A DNA stretch of 64,000 nt from contig DASUWH010000029.1 of assembly GCA_036378535.1 (NCBI GenBank), forward strand, positions 1 through 64,000, in the 5' to 3' direction. Within the stretch, counting starts at the first letter, position 1. Each line of letters begins with the position of its first letter. The DNA is from Gp1-AA122 sp036378535 (lineage in GTDB: Bacteria; Acidobacteriota; Terriglobia; Terriglobales; Acidobacteriaceae). The notes beneath the pieces were generated by a model, which did not search any database, was not told the DNA's origin, and was given only the letters and a program-made list of their open reading frames with translations. This document shows, piece after piece, positions 10,001 to 19,210 of the stretch. Made by a program: the position numbers and the translations under genes.

Positions 10001-11175
10001 CGCGCGCTGCTCAGCCCCGATCCATTCTGTCGCTGTGAAGGCTTCTTCTGGAAAGCGAACATTACCTGAAAAATGGCGTTGCGGCTCAAGTCGCGGTCGG
10101 GTTTCAACTCCTCCACTAGTTTTTCAAAGGGAAGATCCTGATGGGCATAGGCATTCAGTGTAGTTTCGCGAACGCGCCTTAAGAGCTGGCGGAAAGTCGG
10201 ATTGTCCGAGAGATCGGTACGCAGTGCCACCGCATTGACGAATAGCCCGATCAGTTTTTCCAGTTCAACTTGATTTCGCCCGGTTACAGGCGAACCCACG
10301 ACCAGATCGCTTTGACCGGTGTACCGTGCGAGCAAGAGATTGAACGCGGCCAGCAGGGTCATGAAGAGAGTCGCGCCTTCTTGCTGACTGACCTGTCGCA
10401 ATCGCTCGATGAGGCCGGAGGGTAGCGAGATGGAAAGCTTCGACCCACGGAAAGTCTGCCGCGCGGGGCGGGCGTAATCAGTCGCCAGGTCTAGCGCCGT
10501 GGGAGCGCCCTGCAGTTGATTGCTCCAGTAATCCAGTTCGGTCTGTAGTCGCTGGCCGGACAGGTACTGACGTTGCCAAGCCGCATAATCGCTGTATTGG
10601 AAGGAAAGCTCAGGCAGGGCCGGAGATCGCCCGTGAGCGAAATCGCTGTAAGCGTCCCACAATTCTCGGAACAGGATTTGACCGGACCAACCGTCAAAAA
10701 TGATGTGATGAATGGTGAACAAGAATACGTGCTCTGCGTCGCCCAGTTTGAGCAGGGAGGCACGAAAGAGCAGCGGGCGTGTGAGATCGAAGGGTAGTTG
10801 GGCGTCCGCGAGCGCCAACGTCTTCGCCTCGGCTTCTCGCTGAGGCTGGGAGAGTTGCGAAAGGTCGCGTACCGGGATAGTGAGCGGTGTCGCCGGGTGG
10901 ACAATCTGGGCGGGGCTGCCGTCTTGCAATTCGAAACTGGCACGCAGCACCTCGTGCCGGCGTACCACTTCCGAAAGTGCCTGCTCAAGAGCGGCCGTAT
11001 CCAAGCGGCCGTGCAACCGCAAGGCAATGGGAATGTTGTAGACGGTCGAGTTCGGTTCGAGGCGGTCTAATACCCAGAGCCGCTGCTGCGCAAAAGAAAG
11101 CGGGCAAATAAAGACTTCATCGTCGGCCAGAAGAGATGCGGTACGGACCCGATTCTCCCCAATACTGTCAGTCAC
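7096..11175 (-). CDS. NRPS module C-A(Gly)-T-TE, terminal
   Basis: Final module of the leftward assembly line, 1359 residues. C domain about 22-450 with intact H-H-I-I-F-D-G near residue 155; A domain about 480-970 with Y-T-S-G-S-T-G-K-P-K-G near 635; carrier with G-G-H-S-L near 1018; thioesterase about 1090-1330. My hand-read specificity code is D-I-L-Q-L-G-L-I-W-K, a published glycine code. In the thioesterase the nucleophile motif reads G-G-M-C-E-G, so Cys1150 replaces the usual Ser; the acid Asp (G-I-F-D-T) and the distal His (S-R-H-G-K-L-L-R-E-P) are kept. Expected role: add Gly, then release the peptide by hydrolysis or cyclisation. The A domain closely resembles that of the gene at 35400, which suggests duplication or recombination between the arms. 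It is separated from the upstream NRPS gene by 367 bases. Confidence 0.93.
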   Translation of the reverse strand: MTDSIGENRVRTASLLADDEVFICPLSFAQQRLWVLDRLEPNSTVYNIPIALRLHGRLDTAALEQALSEVVRRHEVLRASFELQDGSPAQIVHPATPLTIPVRDLSQLSQPQREAEAKTLALADAQLPFDLTRPLLFRASLLKLGDAEHVFLFTIHHIIFDGWSGQILFRELWDAYSDFAHGRSPALPELSFQYSDYAAWQRQYLSGQRLQTELDYWSNQLQGAPTALDLATDYARPARQTFRGSKLSISLPSGLIERLRQVSQQEGATLFMTLLAAFNLLLARYTGQSDLVVGSPVTGRNQVELEKLIGLFVNAVALRTDLSDNPTFRQLLRRVRETTLNAYAHQDLPFEKLVEELKPDRDLSRNAIFQVMFAFQKKPSQRQNGSGLSSARFEGHDRPIAKFDLTVTATDLGQDLRLVFEYSTDLFKECRIARMQRHFQNLLESIVADPDCVISDLSLLGQEEQDQILLAWNHTAADYDKNVCVHHLFERKAAATPRETALLFEGSQISYQELNERANQVARYLRQRGVGRDVLVGLFVERSIEMVVGLLGILKAGGAYVPLDPTHPKDRLACILNDASPAVLISQRRLLSSLPEQQAEVILLDADWPSIGQEDTSNVGLTAGPNDLAYVLYTSGSTGKPKGVQVEHLSVVNLLCSMQKQPGLEPSDVVAAITTLSFDIAGLEIYLPLVCGARVVIVSCDEAGDGTKLRRRLQQSRVTVMQATPATWRMLLNSGWQGDRNLKILCGGEAFPRELANQLLPRCKSLWNLYGPTETTIWSAAHPVTGGDETVVPIGRPIANTQIYVLDAHLKPVPIGACGQIFIGGAGLARGYWKRPDLTSERFIPNPITPQISTRLYQTGDLGRYLPDGTLLYMGRNDNQIKLRGYRIELGEIENILERHTRVQQAVVVLREFAGEQRLVAYVIPKSGKNLSASMLRSQLELSLPAYMIPASFMILDRFPLTGNGKVDRLALPAPEKTQNPAALQPRDELESRLQQIWQELLGVPAVGINENFFELGGHSLLAVKLVAEIQKEAAQEIPLAALFQHATIEQLANLVREGKHPVHSMVAVVQARGSKPPFFGIVVPGGNPLGYATLSRHLGKDQPFYEIQGPGPILLRPYMPNEFEALAAEYIRAMKTIQPHGPYYFGGMCEGARIAFDMARLLEREGEKVGMLGIFDTWVLENSQNRLLWKINYFSLRFRSFRKASRQQKWQQLSRWLHNRSRRSLPDRLWPKAYWPGKDFVPAKYSGKITIFKIPKQPFYYVKDQLLGWGTRTTGQVQVHSVQSRHGKLLREPYVRALSPILSQALEAAQQEAEGLTSKPSDQVSTYFPLKPAGESTSTGALSPTGKVGMVATMAREH

Positions 11176-11542
11176 TTGCGGGCACTCCCCAAATTGTATT
11201 TACCTCATAGCTGCAATTCTTATTCCTCTCTGCAGGCCCGGGCTTATCGTAAGTACCTGAAATAAAATGCCTAAAGCGCTCGACACCACGATCGAGTGGT
11301 GTTCCATGTGCAAGATCTTTCACACGGGCGGGGATATGGAAATCCACGCTGTCAATCTGTCGGGGGGAGGATGATTCTTAAGGTGCTGGTTACCCTAGCA
11401 CTGCTAATCTTGGTCTAGGGAAAAACTAGCATATCATTTAGCGGCCCCTTGGGGAACCCGGCCGAGCCGGGCTGGTCAGAGGGCCAGCGAAGGCCGCCAC
11501 AAAAGCGGACGCAGGAATTCTCGTCCTGCCCGCGATTGGGGA
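11176..11542. other. Gap between NRPS genes, 367 bp
   Basis: Unusually long for this arm, where other gaps are mostly under 25 bases, so an internal promoter for the terminal module may lie here. It holds an inverted repeat, ACACCAC (11283-11289) with GTGGTGT (11296-11302), and GC-rich stems around 11457-11471. None is followed by a T-run, so I do not call a terminator. A 35-codon rightward frame at 11267-11374 has a W-C-S-M-C motif but no ribosome-binding site and is not called. Confidence 0.4.
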
Positions 11543-14500
11543 TCATGCTTGCGTGCGCTTGACGCGCACGGAGTTGCGTTTGATGGGGACTGTCGGCAGC
11601 GCCAGAGAGATCGCCTCATGCCGACCCACGCGCATAGCAACCGCCAACTCGGCGATGGTAGGGTTCTCAAACAAAGTGCGCAAGGGCAGTTCGATAGCAA
11701 ACTGGTTGCGAACCCGGGAAATTACCTGGATAGCCATCAGCGAGTGTCCACCGAGAGCGAAAAAATTGTCTTGTACACCAATGGACGAGACTTGGAGAAC
11801 GTCCGCCCAAATAGCTGCGAGCTTTTGCTCGTCGTCAGTGCGGGGTGCGACGAAGTCTTCGCCCACATCTGAGCTTTTGTTGTCCGGCACGGGCAATGCT
11901 TTGCGATCGATCTTTCCGTTAGCATTCAGCGGAAAAGCCTCGATCATTACGAAGCTGGTTGGGAGCATATAGGCGGGGAGTTTGTCCTTGAGAAATTTCC
12001 TTAGCTCGCTGACCTTCAGCTGCTGTGAAACTTCGGCGACGGCGTAGGCCACCAACCGCAGATCGTCCGGCGACATTTGTCGGGGCACGACTACCGCCTG
12101 ACGCACTCCCGGGTATTTTGTGATAGCGGCTTCAATCTCTCCCAGTTCTACTCGGAAACCACGAATTTTGACCTGACTATCAGTGCGCCCAAGAAATTCA
12201 ATGTTGCCATCGGGCAGGTAACGTGCCTGATCGCCCGTGTTATACAAGCGCTCATTGGCATTGTGGCTGAACGGACTGGAAATGAATTTTTCGGCGGTCA
12301 ACTCAGGGCGGTTCAGGTATCCGCGCGCTAGCCCGCTGCCCGCGATATAAAGCGTACCTGTCACCCCAATGGGACACGGGTGCAAGTGGCGATCAAGAAT
12401 GTAGACTTGCATGTTGGGGAAAGGCCTGCCGATGGGAACAAATCCTTCGCCGCGCAACCCACGTCCAGTACGAGTCTCGAAGTAAGTGGTGTCGATGGTG
12501 GCCTCGGCGACGCCGTATGAGTTAATCAGCCGGGTTTGGGCACCGCACAGGTCCAGAACGGTACTGTACTCAGCTACCGTCCAGGTATCGGAGCCCGCGA
12601 TCAGCAGCCGCATGAAGTCGAGTTTTTGAGCGGTCTGTTTCAGATGGGAGACCACGCCGCGGAGGACCGCAGGCACGAATTCGGCACAATCTATCTTCTC
12701 CGCCAGCATCAGCGAGTACAGTGCGGATGGATCCAAGAGCAGCTCGGTCGGGCAGATGACCAGCTTTTTTCCCGAACACAGAGCACGAACCAGATCACCA
12801 CTGAAAACGTCGAAAGAGAAATTCGCCATCTGCAGGTGGCTGCTGGATTGCGAACGCAATTGATACTCGTCGTCCCAAGCATGGTAGGCGTTTAAAAGGC
12901 TGCCATGACTGACCATGACGCCTTTTGGCAGTCCGGTTGATCCCGAGGTGTAAACAATGTAGGCCAAGCTACTGGAACCGCCCTTGCCATCAGGATTCTC
13001 GGAATGTCCCTGTGCGATGGCCGGCCAATGTGCGTCCAGCAAAACCACTTCAGGCGGCGGATCCGGAAGCTGCCCCACAACCGTGCTATGCGTTATCAGG
13101 ACAGGAGCCTTGGTATCTTCCAGGATGGCAGGCAAGCGCTCGCGCGCGTACGCCGCATCAAGGGGGACATAGGTTCCACCAGCTTTCAAGATGCCGAGGA
13201 CCCCAACGATCATTTCCAGGCAACGATCCAGGCAGATGACCACGGGTACATCCGGACCGATCCCGCGTTTCAATAGAAAATGGGCGAGTTGATTGGCACG
13301 TGCATTTAATTGTGCATAGGTCAGAGTTTGATTGGCATATACGAGCGCAGTGGCGTCCGGGTGAGCGGCCGCCTCCTGCTCGAACAACTGGTGTACCAGA
13401 CGATTGCCTTGATAGTTCCTGGCGGTATCATTCCACTGAAAAATGAACTGGCGGCGCTCAGCATCGGAAAGCATGGGCAGTTCGGAGACGCGCCTATCCG
13501 GATTTTCCATGATGCCTTGCAGGAGATTTTGAAAATGGCACGCCAAGCGCTCCATCGTGCCGGCATCGAAGAGGGCAGAGCAATATTCGATATTGCACAT
13601 CAAGGCGTTGCGGAATTCGGTCATGCCCAGAGTCATATCGAACTTTGCAATCTTACGGTCAATGATGATGGGCGTGATCTCGAGCCCGGGAAGATCCAGC
13701 CCAAGATCCTTTTGTTCTCCAACGGAGAACATGACCTGGTATAGAGGGCTGTAGCTGAGATCGCGCTGGGGCTGCATTTCGACCACGAGCTTTTCAAAAG
13801 GCAGATCCTGGTGCGAATACGCAGCCAGGGATACCTCTTTAAGCCGCCGCATCAGCTCGCGGAAGGTGGGATCCCCGCCCAGGGCCAGCCGCAACACCAC
13901 CGAGTTGGAGAAATATCCGATCAGGGGCTCAAGCTCGGTGCGGCTGCGTCCCGAGACCGGGGTGCCGATGAGCATGTCCTCCTGTCCCGACCAACGGTAA
14001 AGCAGGGTAGCGAAGGCCGCCAGCATGGTCATGAACATCGTGGTGCCCTCGCCGCGGCAGAGAGCCTTGAAACTCTCCAAGGTGCCCTGGGGGCACTGTA
14101 CAAACTGGCGCGCGCCTTCGAAACTCTGCCTGGCCGGTCGGGGACGATCGGTCGGAATTTCCAAGAGCATCGGCGCACCCGCGAGCTGTGTCTTCCAATA
14201 AAGCAGATGCTTTTCCAGCACCTCGCCTTGCAGCCACTCGCGTTGCCATACCGCGTAATCGGCGTACTGGATCGGCAGTTCCGGAAGCTGGGGCGGGACT
14301 CCCGCGCAGTAGGCCAGGTAGAAAACCTTCAGCTCGCGAAAGAGAGCGGCTTTTGATTGCCCATCGGAAGCGATGTGATGCGAAAGCAGTAGCAGCACAT
14401 GATCCTGTTCCCCCATTCGCAGTAACAGCGCCCGGAACATCAGGTCGTTGGCCAGGTCGAAATTGTGACGCCCCTGTTGCTCGAGAATGCGAGTCGCTTC

Positions 14501-14905
14501 CTTCTCACGTTGACGAAGCTCTAGATGGCTGAGGTCAACGCGCTCGAAGTTCACTTTTCCAATATCGGCAACGAACTGCCAGGGGGTACCATTCACCTCG
14601 CGGTAGGTTGTGCGCAGAATATCGTGGCGGGCAAGGATTGCGTTCAGAGCATATTCGAGCGCTTCGACGTTGAGCGGGCCCTTGATGCGCAATGCACGCG
14701 GTACATGATAGGCACTGGTGTCGATGAGCTGATCAAGCAGCCACATCAGTTCCTGAGCAAACGAGAGCGGGCAAGGCCCGTCGCCTTGGCGCCGAGGGAT
14801 CACCTGAGACTTGGCCGCCGCGGCCCGCTTTTCCAGGAGACGTCTTTCCAGCAGTGCCCGTTTTTCGGGAGAAAGGTTGCCGATCAGGTTGTGCAAATCC
14901 GCCAT
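11543..14905 (-). CDS. NRPS module C-A(Orn-like)-T
   Basis: Single elongation module of 1120 residues. C domain with intact H-H-I-A-S-D-G near residue 177; A domain with Y-T-S-G-S-T-G-L-P-K-G near 653; carrier with G-G-H-S-L-M-A near 1053. My hand-read code is D-V-G-E-L-A-S-I-D-K, closest to the published ornithine code D-V-G-E-I-G-S-I-D-K; the Y-G-V-A-E-A-T-I-D block is also typical of A domains that take basic side chains. One substitution from the family norm is visible: the usual G-G-E in the A5 region reads A-G-S-D. The start codon lies one base from the stop of the upstream module gene, so the two are translationally coupled. Lys or Arg cannot be excluded as substrates. Confidence 0.92.
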   Translation of the reverse strand: MADLHNLIGNLSPEKRALLERRLLEKRAAAAKSQVIPRRQGDGPCPLSFAQELMWLLDQLIDTSAYHVPRALRIKGPLNVEALEYALNAILARHDILRTTYREVNGTPWQFVADIGKVNFERVDLSHLELRQREKEATRILEQQGRHNFDLANDLMFRALLLRMGEQDHVLLLLSHHIASDGQSKAALFRELKVFYLAYCAGVPPQLPELPIQYADYAVWQREWLQGEVLEKHLLYWKTQLAGAPMLLEIPTDRPRPARQSFEGARQFVQCPQGTLESFKALCRGEGTTMFMTMLAAFATLLYRWSGQEDMLIGTPVSGRSRTELEPLIGYFSNSVVLRLALGGDPTFRELMRRLKEVSLAAYSHQDLPFEKLVVEMQPQRDLSYSPLYQVMFSVGEQKDLGLDLPGLEITPIIIDRKIAKFDMTLGMTEFRNALMCNIEYCSALFDAGTMERLACHFQNLLQGIMENPDRRVSELPMLSDAERRQFIFQWNDTARNYQGNRLVHQLFEQEAAAHPDATALVYANQTLTYAQLNARANQLAHFLLKRGIGPDVPVVICLDRCLEMIVGVLGILKAGGTYVPLDAAYARERLPAILEDTKAPVLITHSTVVGQLPDPPPEVVLLDAHWPAIAQGHSENPDGKGGSSSLAYIVYTSGSTGLPKGVMVSHGSLLNAYHAWDDEYQLRSQSSSHLQMANFSFDVFSGDLVRALCSGKKLVICPTELLLDPSALYSLMLAEKIDCAEFVPAVLRGVVSHLKQTAQKLDFMRLLIAGSDTWTVAEYSTVLDLCGAQTRLINSYGVAEATIDTTYFETRTGRGLRGEGFVPIGRPFPNMQVYILDRHLHPCPIGVTGTLYIAGSGLARGYLNRPELTAEKFISSPFSHNANERLYNTGDQARYLPDGNIEFLGRTDSQVKIRGFRVELGEIEAAITKYPGVRQAVVVPRQMSPDDLRLVAYAVAEVSQQLKVSELRKFLKDKLPAYMLPTSFVMIEAFPLNANGKIDRKALPVPDNKSSDVGEDFVAPRTDDEQKLAAIWADVLQVSSIGVQDNFFALGGHSLMAIQVISRVRNQFAIELPLRTLFENPTIAELAVAMRVGRHEAISLALPTVPIKRNSVRVKRTQA

Positions 14906-14906
14906 C

Positions 14907-17900
14907 CTAGTTGCCCTCCAGTTCGCTCAGGCCCGCCAACATAGTCGCCATTTCGTCGCTGCTTGCACTCTGCAAGAGCAAACTACTGATGCGCTCTGCC
15001 AGCTGGGCGACGGTGGGCGATTCGAACAGGAAACGCGGGGTAACTTCAATCTGAAATCGATCGCGCAGGCGGGAAACGGCGCGGGTTGCCAGAAGGGAAT
15101 GGCCACCGAGCTGAAAAAAGTCGTCATGCAGCCCGACCTGCTGTACATCGAGAACCTCGGAGAAGATCTCGGCCAGCGCGACTTCGACGGGGGTACCCGG
15201 GGCTGCAAACTGACCTGTGGTGCGCGGGCGGTCATCTCCCGGGTCCGGCAGAGCGCCGCGGTTCAGTTTTCCGTTTGGGGACAAGGGTAAAGCCTGCAAA
15301 GTAATGAACGTGGACGGCACCATGTATTCGGGAAGCTTTGCACTCAGTAGTGTGCGCAGTGCCGGCAAATCGGCGCTGCCGTTCTCGGGCACGATGTAGG
15401 CCACGAGACGCTTGTCACCGGACTTGGTCAGGCGAACGTCGACCACAGCCTGCCGGATACCCTTGCACTGTACCAGCACCGATTCAATTTCGCCTAACTC
15501 AATGCGGAATCCGCGGAGCTTAACTTGATGATCCATTCGCCCAAGGCATTCAAGCGTTCCATCGTGCCGGAAACGCCCCAGGTCGCCGGTACGATACATG
15601 CGTTCTGCAGGCCGAAAAGGGTTTTCGACAAATTTCTCGGCCGTCAACTCGGGACTATTAAGGTAACCACGTGCCACGCCTGCGCCGGCGATACAAACCT
15701 CACCGGCAACGCCGATCGGGACCGGCTGCAGGTGGGAATCGAGGATGTAAATCTGTGTGTTGTCAATTGGGCGGCCCAGGAGAACGGTGCCATCGGCCGC
15801 GGCAACCCGGTGAATCGAGGAATACACGGCAGTTTCGGTGGGGCCGTATAAATTCCACAGCGCGGAGCAGCAGGGCAGAAGAGCATTGGCCAAGTTCCAG
15901 GAAAGGGCTTCACCGCCGCTGAGGATTTTCAATTTCTTGTCGCCGCGCCAGCCCGCATCTACCAAAATGCGCCATGTAGACGGGGTCGCGTGCATGGCGG
16001 TAACCCCAGCCGCGCCGATAAGTTGCGCGAGAGCATTGCCATCACGGCTCGTTTCGGAATCAACAACGACCAGCTTTGCGCCGACGGTTAACGGCAGATA
16101 AAAGTCGAGGACGGAAGCGTCGAAGGACATGGAGGCTACGCCCAAATAGGTGTCTGATTCTCCCAGAGAAAAAAGGCGCCGCACAGAGTTCAGGAAGTTC
16201 ACGACATTGCGGTGTTCCAGTTGCACACCCTTCGGGCGCCCAGTTGAGCCCGAAGTGAAGATCACATAGCTCAGATTCGCAGAGCCGGCCTTCGCGCCAG
16301 GGTTAGCATCACACTGCTGGGCGATGTCAGGCCAGTCCCGATCAATGCAGACGACTTGCGTACGTGTGGCCGCGAGGCGTGGCAGCAAGCTCTCTTGCGC
16401 CAGGAGAACGTTGGCGCCGGCATCTTGTAGCATGAACTCCAGGCGTTCTCGCGGATAGGCCGGGTCAATCGGAACGTAAGCCGCCCCGGCCTTCATGATG
16501 CCGAGCAGTCCCACAACCATCTCTAAGGAGCGGTGAACGAACAGCCCTACACGCGCATCGGGACGCACGCCGAGTTTCATCAAGTAATGGGCAACCTGAT
16601 TAGCGCGGCCATTCAGCTCCCTGTAGGTCAGGCGCGTATCTTGAAATTGGAGAGCAGTTGCGTCGGGTGTGCGGGCGCATTGGCTTTCGAATAGGTGATG
16701 AATGCAGCTATCGATGGGCTCGGACGATGCCGTTTGATTCCAAGTCGCGGTTACGAGCTCTTGCTCCGCGGTCGGCAGGATTGGCAGACGTGTGATTGAG
16801 CGATCGGGCTGGGCGATAAGTGCCTCCAGCAGGGTTTCGTAATGCTGCAAGAACCGGTCGGCGGTAGGCTTGGTAAACAGATCGGTGCGATACTCGAGCT
16901 TCGCCTTCAGGCCGTGTGGTTCGTCAGCCAGAATGAGGATCCAATCGTTCTTGGCGCTAGGGGGATCGAACTCGAGAATCTCGACTTCGAGGTCCTGCAT
17001 GGAGGGCGGCGGGGGCGGCGCCGTCTCCAGAATAAAAATGCTCTGAAAGACGGGAGCCCGGCTGAGGTCACGGCCGTGCTCCATTTCGTCGACCAGCTTC
17101 TCGAAGGGCAGTTCCTGACTGTCATAGGCTTGCAGGGCGACTTCCTGGACGCGGCGCAGGAGCTCGCGGAAACTCGGATCACCAGCGACACTGGTACGAA
17201 TGGCGAGCATATTGATGAAATCGCCAATCAGCGGCTCCAGTTCAGGGCGAGTACGACCCGCGATCGGAGTTCCCACTACGATCTCGTCCTGCCGCGTATA
17301 ACGTGAGAGCAGCGCCTGGAACGCGGCCAACAGCGTCATAAAAGTGGTTGTGCCTTCGCGCTGGCTCAGCGCTTTGGCCTTTTGCAGCAGCTCGGCGGAG
17401 AAGAGCCTGGTTTCGGTAGCGCCATTGAACCCTTGTGCCGCTGGGCGCGGGTAATCGGTAGGAAGCTCAAGCAAGAGAGGAGCTCCCCCGAGTTGGCGCT
17501 TCCAGTAGGCAAGCTGATTCAGGAGCAGAGGGCCCTTCACCGATTCACGTTGCCAAGCCGCAAAATCAGAATATTGAATCTGCAACTCGGGCAGAACTGC
17601 CGGTTCAGCCTTCAGGGCGGCGTTGTAGAACGCGGCCAGCTCCTGAAACAGCAAGCCCTTCGACCAGCCATCGGACACGATGTGGTGGGTCATCAGCAGG
17701 AGGATATGTTCATGTTCCTGCAACCGCAGCAAAGTGGCCCGGAGCATGAGGTCAGAGGATAGATCGAAGGGCCGTGTACCCTCAGCGGCGATGAACTGTT
17801 GCGCCTTGGTATCCTGCTCGGCAGCGGGCACACTGCTGAGGTCGATGCTGTGCAACCAAACGGGGCGAGGCTCGCCAATCAACTGCATGGGCTCGCCGTT

Positions 17901-18224
17901 TACCTCCTTAAACGTAGTACGAAGGACTTCGTGCCGTTGCACGATCGCGTTGAGGGCTTGCTGTAAAGCATCGCTGTGCAAAGGCCCGCGCATTCGGAAA
18001 ACTCTCGCCACGTTGTACGTACAGGACTGCGGATCAAACTGATCGAGAAACCACAGGCGCTGCTGCGCGAAGGACATCGGCGCCTGTGCCTGCGAGCGGC
18101 GTGGAATGGCTTCGGATTTGGGGGCTACCGATTGCCGCAGCCGCATACTCAATAAAGCCTGCTTAGCGGGAGAAAGCCCGGCTGCGTTGCCCGCATCATT
18201 CGACATGTCTATAAACCTTTCCAT
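14907..18224 (-). CDS. NRPS module C-A-T, substrate unassigned
   Basis: Single elongation module of 1105 residues. C domain with H-H-I-V-S-D-G near residue 180; A domain with F-T-S-G-S-T-G-R-P-K-G near 660; carrier with G-G-H-S-L-L-A near 1041. The hand-read code is D-A-L-H-L-G-L-V-Y-K. The H-L-G-L core recalls hydroxyphenylglycine-type codes and the C-terminal Tyr is unusual, so I leave the substrate open. The N-terminus shows a short helical region (A-K-Q-A-L-L-S-M-R-L-R) typical of NRPS proteins that dock with an upstream partner. The next gene upstream is a sulfotransferase, so a hydroxylated or aromatic residue introduced here or at the Thr module could be its target; that is inference. 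Confidence 0.92.
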   Translation of the reverse strand: MERFIDMSNDAGNAAGLSPAKQALLSMRLRQSVAPKSEAIPRRSQAQAPMSFAQQRLWFLDQFDPQSCTYNVARVFRMRGPLHSDALQQALNAIVQRHEVLRTTFKEVNGEPMQLIGEPRPVWLHSIDLSSVPAAEQDTKAQQFIAAEGTRPFDLSSDLMLRATLLRLQEHEHILLLMTHHIVSDGWSKGLLFQELAAFYNAALKAEPAVLPELQIQYSDFAAWQRESVKGPLLLNQLAYWKRQLGGAPLLLELPTDYPRPAAQGFNGATETRLFSAELLQKAKALSQREGTTTFMTLLAAFQALLSRYTRQDEIVVGTPIAGRTRPELEPLIGDFINMLAIRTSVAGDPSFRELLRRVQEVALQAYDSQELPFEKLVDEMEHGRDLSRAPVFQSIFILETAPPPPPSMQDLEVEILEFDPPSAKNDWILILADEPHGLKAKLEYRTDLFTKPTADRFLQHYETLLEALIAQPDRSITRLPILPTAEQELVTATWNQTASSEPIDSCIHHLFESQCARTPDATALQFQDTRLTYRELNGRANQVAHYLMKLGVRPDARVGLFVHRSLEMVVGLLGIMKAGAAYVPIDPAYPRERLEFMLQDAGANVLLAQESLLPRLAATRTQVVCIDRDWPDIAQQCDANPGAKAGSANLSYVIFTSGSTGRPKGVQLEHRNVVNFLNSVRRLFSLGESDTYLGVASMSFDASVLDFYLPLTVGAKLVVVDSETSRDGNALAQLIGAAGVTAMHATPSTWRILVDAGWRGDKKLKILSGGEALSWNLANALLPCCSALWNLYGPTETAVYSSIHRVAAADGTVLLGRPIDNTQIYILDSHLQPVPIGVAGEVCIAGAGVARGYLNSPELTAEKFVENPFRPAERMYRTGDLGRFRHDGTLECLGRMDHQVKLRGFRIELGEIESVLVQCKGIRQAVVDVRLTKSGDKRLVAYIVPENGSADLPALRTLLSAKLPEYMVPSTFITLQALPLSPNGKLNRGALPDPGDDRPRTTGQFAAPGTPVEVALAEIFSEVLDVQQVGLHDDFFQLGGHSLLATRAVSRLRDRFQIEVTPRFLFESPTVAQLAERISSLLLQSASSDEMATMLAGLSELEGN

Positions 18225-18246
18225 GATTTCTTGATGTTTTCATAGT

Positions 18247-19203
18247 TCACGCGCTGTGCCCGGCTGCCACTGGCACCGTATTGCACCAATCGCTAAGGTC
18301 GCGTCGCAGCAAATCGCTGAGCCTCCGGATGTCGTCGTGATACTCGGACAAAAGCGAAGCGCGAACGTCCTGCGGAATCGGAGGAGGCGCAATGCGGTTG
18401 GGCTCCGCCAGGCGGTCAAGGAAGGCTCCCAAATACTTTGCCCGCCAGCGCAGCGGCTCTGGCCAGTGTTGACTGGCGAACTGCACTTTGATTTTGCTCT
18501 GATGAAAAAACTTCTCGAGAGCAGGATACCTAGGCACATAAGACTTTTTGTATCGCTTGGACATGTCAGGAGTGAACGACCTGCTGCTCACGCCCAGGAT
18601 ATCGAGCACTTGCTTGACAACGGCGAGCGGCTCTCTCTTGAAGTCCTCGTATAGATAGACATGGACCTGGTCGCGACCGAACATGTCGTAGTAGCGTTTC
18701 ACTTGTTCGTAATAGAAGCCCATTGCCTTGAAATGCCAAAGCGGATTCCAGTTCTGATGGATGCGTTCGGGTTCTCGCTTCAGCGCTTCAGCGAACGAGA
18801 ACTTCTCCCGCGCCTGACGGCGTACGTGCAAATATGCCGAGTAGGCGCGGTCTGCCGGATTGCGCAGTACCGCGAACATGATGGCATTGGGAACATACTT
18901 GCGGATCTGCTCCGGGGCATGGGGAAGGTAAAGACTGTACACGCTGGCTTCGCCAACAGCTTTCTGATCGGTGACGCTCTTGTAGAGTGCACAATAGTCT
19001 GCGAAGTTTGTGATCACGCGACTGTGGTAGGCGCGGTCCTCGTCGTGAGGGCCATTAAACAGGCCGTCGGTGCCTTCATGGCCGAAAAAAGTGGGCTCTT
19101 TTGGCACCGTCATGAACACTTGAGGATGCTGCCGTAGATAGGCGTAGAGGGAAGTTGTGCCTCCCTTAGCAGCGCCAAGAATCAAAAAGTTCGGTAACTT
19201 CAT
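18247..19203 (-). CDS. PAPS-dependent sulfotransferase
   Basis: A 318-residue soluble sulfotransferase that would transfer sulfate from PAPS to a hydroxyl or amine. The 5'-phosphosulfate loop is seen at the N-terminus as L-G-A-A-K-G-G-T-T-S-L-Y, followed by P-K-E-P-T-F-F; the 3'-phosphate-binding region is R-N-P-A-D-R-A-Y-S-A-Y near residue 113. Length and motifs fit the Sulfotransfer_1/3 type used in natural-product and lipid or glycan sulfation. It sits inside the leftward NRPS run, 22 bases before one NRPS gene and 7 bases after another, so it almost certainly acts in that pathway. Likely acceptors are the Thr side chain, a hydroxylated Asp or a glyceryl hydroxyl; none is proven. Confidence 0.88.
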   Translation of the reverse strand: MKLPNFLILGAAKGGTTSLYAYLRQHPQVFMTVPKEPTFFGHEGTDGLFNGPHDEDRAYHSRVITNFADYCALYKSVTDQKAVGEASVYSLYLPHAPEQIRKYVPNAIMFAVLRNPADRAYSAYLHVRRQAREKFSFAEALKREPERIHQNWNPLWHFKAMGFYYEQVKRYYDMFGRDQVHVYLYEDFKREPLAVVKQVLDILGVSSRSFTPDMSKRYKKSYVPRYPALEKFFHQSKIKVQFASQHWPEPLRWRAKYLGAFLDRLAEPNRIAPPPIPQDVRASLLSEYHDDIRRLSDLLRRDLSDWCNTVPVAAGHSA

Positions 19204-19210
19204 ATGCCTC

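Noticed and set aside
11267..11374. 35-codon frame with a W-C-S-M-C motif in the NRPS gap
   Set aside because: No ribosome-binding site; the frame overlaps an inverted repeat; too short to judge.
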